Source: Polaromonas sp.
Lineage (GTDB): Bacteria; Pseudomonadota; Gammaproteobacteria; Burkholderiales; Burkholderiaceae_C
Assembly (NCBI GenBank): GCA_025362825.1
Contig: JANYFF010000322.1
Location: forward strand, 1 to 17,615
Length of the DNA: 17,615 nt
Direction: 5' to 3'
A model generated the notes under the pieces. That model was given only the letters and a program-made list of their open reading frames with translations, searched no databases and was not told where the DNA came from. Both the position numbers and the translations under genes were made by a program. This document shows positions 13,415 to 17,615 of this stretch, piece by piece. Positions within the stretch are counted from its first letter, which is position 1. Every line of letters begins with the position of its first letter.

Positions 13415-13756
13415 ATGAAGTATGACGAAGCTGCCACCATTGCAGCGCCTTTGCGCCAACAGGCCGAACAACTCGGCGAACGCCTGTCACGTCTGCGCAA
13501 GGCGCGCCGCCTGCGCCAGTCAGATGCCGCCACGCGTGCCGGCATGTCGCGCGTCACAGCAGGGCGTATCGAGCGCGGTGACCCGCGCCAGTCGCTCGGG
13601 CAAATCCTGCGCTACCTCGACGCCATCGCACCGGGTACCGATCTGCTCAGCCTGCTGCAGGGCAAGGACCCTTCACTCATCGCGCTTGAAAACGCCGAAG
13701 CCACGCGCCGCGTCCGCGTGATGACGCCGGTCCAGCTGAACGAACTCGATTTTTAG
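13415..13756 (+). CDS. hipB: HipB-type antitoxin, Xre-family HTH repressor
   Basis: A 113-aa DNA-binding protein, the antitoxin and autorepressor of a HipBA pair. The Xre/Cro HTH occupies about residues 20-76: LGERLSRLRKARRLRQSDAA, then TRAGMSRVTAGRIERGDP and LGQILRYLDAI. A short tail of about 37 residues, ending TPVQLNELDF, may contact HipA. The ATG follows the operator palindrome by 12 bp; no strong Shine-Dalgarno is seen before it. The stop TAG overlaps the ribosome binding site of hipA (AGGACGG), and the hipA start lies only 11 bp further on, fitting coupled toxin-antitoxin expression. Confidence 0.92.
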   Translation: MKYDEAATIAAPLRQQAEQLGERLSRLRKARRLRQSDAATRAGMSRVTAGRIERGDPRQSLGQILRYLDAIAPGTDLLSLLQGKDPSLIALENAEATRRVRVMTPVQLNELDF

Positions 13757-13767
13757 GACGGCAACCC

Positions 13768-15129
13768 GTGGCCACCACACAAACCCGGCTTTTTGCCTTC
13801 GCCCATATTGAAGGCAGCTTTGTGCCGGCCGGCCGCCTGACGCTGACCGAAGAAGCCGACCAGGTGCTGGCCTCCAGTTTTGCCTATGGGCTGCGTTATC
13901 TCAAGCGCCCCGACCACTTCACGCTGGACCCGCTCAGCCTGGCGCTGGATGACCTTGAACGGGTGCGCGGGGTTGAAATGATGCCGGCCAACGGCCTGCC
14001 ACTGTTCGGCGGCATCCGCGACGCCGCGCCTGACGCCTGGGGCCGCCGCGTGATTGAGGCAAAGCACAAGGTACCGGCCAACAGCCTGCCCGAATCGGTC
14101 TACCTGCTCGAAGCGGGCAGCGACCGGGTTGGCGCGCTTGACATCCGCGAGTCGCTGGACGCGCTTGAGACCCGCGGCGTCAACGAAGTGCATTCGCTCG
14201 ACTACATGCTGGAGACCGCCGAACGCATTGACCTCGGCGAAGAAATCCCGGCGCGCCTGACCGACTTTTTCGGCTCCGGTCCGGGCGCTGGAGGTGCCCG
14301 ACCCAAAGCCTCGGTACGCGATGAAAACGGCCTGCTCTGGCTGGCCAAGTTTCCCAGTCGCGGGGACGCCTTCAACATGGCGATGGCCGAAGTCGCCACA
14401 CTGACGCTGGCCCGCGAATGCGGCCTTGATGTACCGGCCGTCAAGGTGCTGGACATCAGCGGCTCGCCGGTACTGATGATCCGCCGGTTTGACCGCTACT
14501 GGGGGCCTGCAGGCGAGTTGCCTGCGGCAGACGTGGTGCTGCACGACACCCATCCGGCCGGCAAGCTGGTCGAAAAGCGCCTGCCCTTTGTCAGCGCGCT
14601 GACACTGGTCGGCTGTGATGAGTTTGAAGCCCGCACCAAGAGCTACCCCGAGATCGCGCAGGCGATCCGCCGCCACGTACACATCGACCAGGTGCGCGCC
14701 AACAACCGCGAGCTGTTTGCGCGCATGGCCTTCAACATCTTCGTCAGCAATGACGACGACCACCTGCGTAACCACGGTTTTGTGCGCGACCCGCGCAGCA
14801 AAGGCTGGGTACTGAGCCCGCTGTATGACGTGGTACCGCGGCCCGGCGTGGCGTTTGAACGCCTGCTGCACCTGGGCGTCGGCACGCAGGGCAAAGCCGC
14901 CACGCTGGACAACGCCATGACGCAGCACGAGGCGTTCACCCTTGACCGCCAGCAGGCGCTGCAGGTGCTGGGCGAGGTGTGGGGCGGCACGCGCCAGTGG
15001 ATGCGGGTGTTTGAGGCCGCCGGCGCCAGTGGCGAACTGATTGACAAGGTGAAAACGGCCTTTCGCAAACTCGAAGATATTGCCAGCCCCGACCTCGTCA
15101 AGTCGATACGCCGTGCTGCCCCCGCATGA
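13768..15129 (+). CDS. hipA: HipA-family serine/threonine kinase toxin
   Basis: A 453-aa protein kinase of the HipA fold with a GTG start preceded by AGGACGG. E. coli HipA phosphorylates GltX and induces dormancy; relatives differ in target. Motifs in order: LPLFGGIRDAAPDAWGRRV (78-96) of the N-terminal part, the glycine-rich phosphate loop GAGGARPKA (173-181) with Ser170 just before it, the ATP lysine in LAKFPS (Lys194), RFDRYW, RLPFVSALTLVG, the catalytic loop SNDDDHLRNHGF (Asp330 and Asn335 match E. coli Asp309 and Asn314) and the metal aspartate in SPLYDVVP (Asp354). All kinase residues are present, so it should be active. About 25 residues between RFDRYW and RLPFVS look like an insertion relative to the short E. 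coli type. Target unknown. The antisense strand carries a long open frame that I treat as a shadow. Confidence 0.94.
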   Translation: MATTQTRLFAFAHIEGSFVPAGRLTLTEEADQVLASSFAYGLRYLKRPDHFTLDPLSLALDDLERVRGVEMMPANGLPLFGGIRDAAPDAWGRRVIEAKHKVPANSLPESVYLLEAGSDRVGALDIRESLDALETRGVNEVHSLDYMLETAERIDLGEEIPARLTDFFGSGPGAGGARPKASVRDENGLLWLAKFPSRGDAFNMAMAEVATLTLARECGLDVPAVKVLDISGSPVLMIRRFDRYWGPAGELPAADVVLHDTHPAGKLVEKRLPFVSALTLVGCDEFEARTKSYPEIAQAIRRHVHIDQVRANNRELFARMAFNIFVSNDDDHLRNHGFVRDPRSKGWVLSPLYDVVPRPGVAFERLLHLGVGTQGKAATLDNAMTQHEAFTLDRQQALQVLGEVWGGTRQWMRVFEAAGASGELIDKVKTAFRKLEDIASPDLVKSIRRAAPA

Positions 15130-15217
15130 CGCTGCACCATGGGCGCACGGGGCAAGCAAATAGCCACAGCTAAAATACAGGGTTTCACCTGATCTTTTCC
15201 TTCCGGAGCAGCCCCCC

Positions 15218-17260
15218 ATGGCAAACACCCAAATGATGGCAACCGCCATACGCGCACTCGCGATGGACGCCGTCCAGCAAGCCAACTCCGGACATCCCGG
15301 CGCCCCCATGGGCATGGCCGACATGGCCGTCGCACTGTGGGGCAGCCACCTCAAGCACAGCCCGCACAACCCCAACTGGTTTGACCGCGACCGCTTTGTG
15401 CTGTCCAACGGCCACGGCTCGATGCTGATTTACGCCGTACTCCACCTGACCGGTTACAACCTGCCGATCAAGGAGCTGAAGAACTTCCGCCAGCTGCACA
15501 GCAAGACACCGGGCCACCCTGAAGTTGGCTACACGCCCGGCGTTGAAACCACCACCGGCCCGCTCGGCCAGGGCCTGACCAATGCGGTCGGCATGGCGCT
15601 GGCTGAAAAGCTGCTGGCCAAGGAGTTCAACCGCGAAGGCCACACCGTGGTCGACCACAACACCTATGTCTTCATGGGTGACGGCTGCCTGATGGAAGGC
15701 ATCAGCCACGAAGCCGCCGCGCTGGCCGGCGCCTGGAAACTCAACAAGCTGATTGCCCTGTACGACGACAACGGCATCTCGATTGACGGCCAGGTCACGC
15801 CCTGGTTCATCGACAACACCGCCGTGCGCTTTGCCGCCTACGGCTGGAACGTGCTGGGCCCCATCGACGGCCATGACGCCGAACTGGTGGCCAACTCGAT
15901 TGCCGGCGCCAAGCATTCAAACGACAAGCCGACGCTGATCATCTGCAAGACGCACATCGGCAAGGGCTCGCCGAACCGCGCCAACACTGCCAAGGCCCAT
16001 GGCGAACCGCTGGGCGCTGAAGAAATCAAGCTGACGCGCGAAGCCCTGAACTGGCCGTACGCGCCGTTTGAAATCCCGAAGGAAGTGCACGACGACTGGG
16101 ATGCCAAGGCCAAAGGCCTGGTTCTGGAAGCCGACTGGGACGCCCGATTCGCAGCTTACAAGGCCGCCCACCCGGCGCTGGCCGCCGAGTTGGTGCGCCG
16201 CATGAAGGGCGAGCTGCCAAAAAGCTTTTCGCAACTGGCGGTGGACACCGTTATTGGCGCGCACACCAAAGCTGAAACCGTCGCCTCACGCAAGGCGTCG
16301 CAACTGGCGCTGGAATCATTTACCGCCGGCCTGCCAGAACTGCTGGGCGGCTCGGCCGACCTGACCGGCTCCAACCTGACCAACACCAAAGCCACGCCAG
16401 CCCTGCGCTTTGACATGAATGGCGAGGTGGTGCTGACGGCCAACGCAGACGGCGTCAGCGCCGGCGGCCGCCACATCAACTACGGCGTGCGCGAGTTCGG
16501 CATGGCGGCCATCATGAACGGCATTGCGCTGCATGGCGGCTACATCCCCTACGGCGGCACCTTTTTGACCTTTAGCGACTACTCGCGCAACGCCATCCGC
16601 ATGGCCGCGCTGATGAAGCTGCGCGTCATCCACGTCTTCACCCACGACTCCATCGGCCTGGGCGAAGACGGCCCGACGCACCAGTCCATCGAGCATGCCG
16701 CCAGCCTGCGTCTGATCCCCAACCTCGACGTCTGGCGTCCGGGCGATACGGCTGAAACCGCCGTTGCATGGGCCGTCGCGCTGCAGAACAAGACCAAGCC
16801 AACCGCCCTGCTGCTGAGCCGCCAGAACCTGCCCTACGCGCCCAAGGACGACCTCGGCCAGATCAGCAAGGGCGCCTATGTGCTGTCCGAGCCAGCAGAG
16901 GTCGGCCTGAACAAAAAGGCCCAGGCCGTCATCATCGCCACCGGCTCAGAAGTACAACTGGCACTGAAGGCCCAAGAGCTGCTGGCCACCTACAAAATTG
17001 CCGTGCGCGTGGTTTCCATGCCCAGCAATACCACTTTTGACAGGCAAAAACCCGCGTACAAAACCGACGTGCTGCCCGAGGGCCTGCCGCGCATCGCAGT
17101 CGAGATGGGCGTGACTGACGGCTGGTGGAAATACGGCTGTGCAGCCGTGGTCGGCATCGACACCTTCGGCGAGTCGGCACCGGCGCCAGTACTGTTCAAG
17201 CACTTTGGTTTCACGCCTGAAAACGTCGCCGACACGGTGCGCAAGGTTTTGAAGAAGTAA
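15218..17260 (+). CDS. tkt: Transketolase
   Basis: A 680-aa thiamine-diphosphate enzyme of the pentose phosphate or Calvin cycle that moves two-carbon ketol units between sugar phosphates; the length is normal for the family. The N-terminal TPP domain has QQANSGHPGAPMGMADMAV (about 20-38), SNGHGSML, GPLGQGLTNAVGMA and the GDG motif in MGDGCLMEGISHEA. The central Pyr domain (about 350-520) has GGSADLTGSN, REFGMAAIMNGIA and the EDGPTHQSIEH segment. The C-terminal domain contains IIATGSEVQLALKAQELL and VTDGWWKYG. GGAG lies 9 nt before the ATG. The glyceraldehyde-3-phosphate dehydrogenase gene follows on the same strand after 128 bp, a pairing that suggests central carbon metabolism. In autotrophs the two can belong to a cbb cluster, but no other cbb gene is seen here. 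Confidence 0.98.
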   Translation: MANTQMMATAIRALAMDAVQQANSGHPGAPMGMADMAVALWGSHLKHSPHNPNWFDRDRFVLSNGHGSMLIYAVLHLTGYNLPIKELKNFRQLHSKTPGHPEVGYTPGVETTTGPLGQGLTNAVGMALAEKLLAKEFNREGHTVVDHNTYVFMGDGCLMEGISHEAAALAGAWKLNKLIALYDDNGISIDGQVTPWFIDNTAVRFAAYGWNVLGPIDGHDAELVANSIAGAKHSNDKPTLIICKTHIGKGSPNRANTAKAHGEPLGAEEIKLTREALNWPYAPFEIPKEVHDDWDAKAKGLVLEADWDARFAAYKAAHPALAAELVRRMKGELPKSFSQLAVDTVIGAHTKAETVASRKASQLALESFTAGLPELLGGSADLTGSNLTNTKATPALRFDMNGEVVLTANADGVSAGGRHINYGVREFGMAAIMNGIALHGGYIPYGGTFLTFSDYSRNAIRMAALMKLRVIHVFTHDSIGLGEDGPTHQSIEHAASLRLIPNLDVWRPGDTAETAVAWAVALQNKTKPTALLLSRQNLPYAPKDDLGQISKGAYVLSEPAEVGLNKKAQAVIIATGSEVQLALKAQELLATYKIAVRVVSMPSNTTFDRQKPAYKTDVLPEGLPRIAVEMGVTDGWWKYGCAAVVGIDTFGESAPAPVLFKHFGFTPENVADTVRKVLKK

Positions 17261-17283
17261 TCCGGCTATCCATCCCTCTCACC

Positions 17284-17352
17284 CCGTTCGGGCTGAGCCT
17301 GTCGAAGCCTGTGTTCACAGGCCAAACCCTTCGACAAGCTCAAGGCGAACGG
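17284..17352. repeat. Nested inverted repeat between tkt and gap (CTTCGACAGGCTCAG family)
   Basis: The left arm (17284-17307, starting CCGTTCGGGCTGAGCC) and right arm (17329-17352, starting CTTCGACAAGCTCAAG) match at 20 of 24 positions when inverted. Inside sits a second perfect dyad, CCTGTG-TT-CACAGG (17308-17321). Transcribed, this forms a strong hairpin 23 nt past the tkt stop and 36 nt before gap, so it could attenuate, terminate or protect the tkt 3' end. A single related arm occurs at 5916-5941. Confidence 0.8.
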
Positions 17353-17388
17353 AATTAAAAGATTTTCAACTTCCAGGAGCAACAGCAG

Positions 17389-17615
17389 ATGACTATCAAA
17401 CTCGGCATCAATGGTTTTGGCCGCATCGGCCGCAATGTGTTTCGCTCGGCCATCAAAAGCTTCAGCGACATTGAAATTGTCGGCATCAATGATTTGCTGG
17501 AGCCAGACTATCTGGCCTACATGCTGAAGTACGACTCGGTGCACGGGCGCTTTGAGGGCGATGTTTCGGTTGAAGGCAATACCCTGATCGTCAACGGCAA
17601 AAAAATTCGCCTGAC
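17389..17615 (+). CDS. gap: Glyceraldehyde-3-phosphate dehydrogenase, type I, N-terminal part (cut by window edge)
   Basis: 75 codons are visible before the edge, out of about 330 expected. The N-terminus MTIKLGINGFGRIGRNVFRS carries the NAD-binding motif GFGRIGR, and INDLLEPDYLAYMLKYDSVH and GRFEGDV are textbook GAPDH. The catalytic cysteine region (SCTTNC) lies beyond the window. The enzyme interconverts glyceraldehyde-3-phosphate and 1,3-bisphosphoglycerate. GGAG lies 9 nt before the ATG. It probably shares transcription with tkt, modulated by the inverted repeat between them. Confidence 0.97.
   Translation, partial: MTIKLGINGFGRIGRNVFRSAIKSFSDIEIVGINDLLEPDYLAYMLKYDSVHGRFEGDVSVEGNTLIVNGKKIRL

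Noticed and set aside
15130..15217. TAAAAT-like -10 before tkt
   Set aside because: No acceptable -35 at 16-18 nt, so no promoter is called.
13753..15408. 551-codon open frame on the minus strand opposite hipA and the start of tkt
   Set aside because: It covers hipA almost exactly and runs into tkt. Composition is that of an antisense shadow, with no family resemblance.
1..17615. CRISPR array, IS element, tRNA/rRNA or riboswitch
   Set aside because: No regularly spaced repeats, transposase, tRNA-like clover or recognisable riboswitch core was seen on reading both strands. A covariance-model scan was not possible.

Overview
The window looks like chromosomal DNA of a betaproteobacterium of the order Burkholderiales, probably family Comamonadaceae (Polaromonas or Rhodoferax type). 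This rests on high GC with long open antisense frames, the character of the MaeB, MurU, PepP, Tkt and Gap proteins, and a dispersed intergenic repeat with the core CTTCGACAGGCTCAG. Genus is inference. There are no tRNA or rRNA genes, insertion sequences, CRISPR arrays or phage genes.

Layout. (1) Positions 1-797, minus strand: a secreted RNase Sa/barnase-type ribonuclease followed by the start of a barstar-type inhibitor, which runs off the left edge. (2) 937-3255, minus: malic enzyme MaeB with a C-terminal phosphotransacetylase-like domain. (3) 3419-7444, minus: a compact four-gene operon, in transcription order tandem-rhodanese sulfurtransferase, OsmC-family protein, acyl-CoA-dehydrogenase-fold flavoprotein and rubredoxin/FAD-reductase fusion. 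A near-consensus sigma-54 promoter lies just upstream (7492-7506). The next gene upstream (7628-9322, minus) encodes a GAF-AAA+-Fis sigma-54 activator, and a 28-bp near-palindrome sits at its stop codon, about 110 bp upstream of the promoter. (4) 9439-10661, minus: an RcnB/CigR-like exported protein, a 287-bp gap holding a probable relic of a pepP 3' end, and a glutaredoxin-like protein. (5) 10705-13225, minus: speD, murU and pepP, overlapping by 4 bp at each junction. (6) 13332-15129, plus: a hipBA toxin-antitoxin locus with an AT-rich promoter and a perfect 10-2-10 operator palindrome. (7) 15218-17615, plus: transketolase, a nested inverted repeat, and the start of glyceraldehyde-3-phosphate dehydrogenase.

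The most interesting part is region 3. A dedicated enhancer-binding protein, a sigma-54 promoter, a flavoprotein that appears to lack the usual acyl-CoA dehydrogenase catalytic end, an electron-transfer fusion and two sulfur/thiol-handling proteins look like one inducible sulfur or redox pathway. The substrate is unknown. A desulfurisation or sulfur-acquisition role is inference from the protein families.
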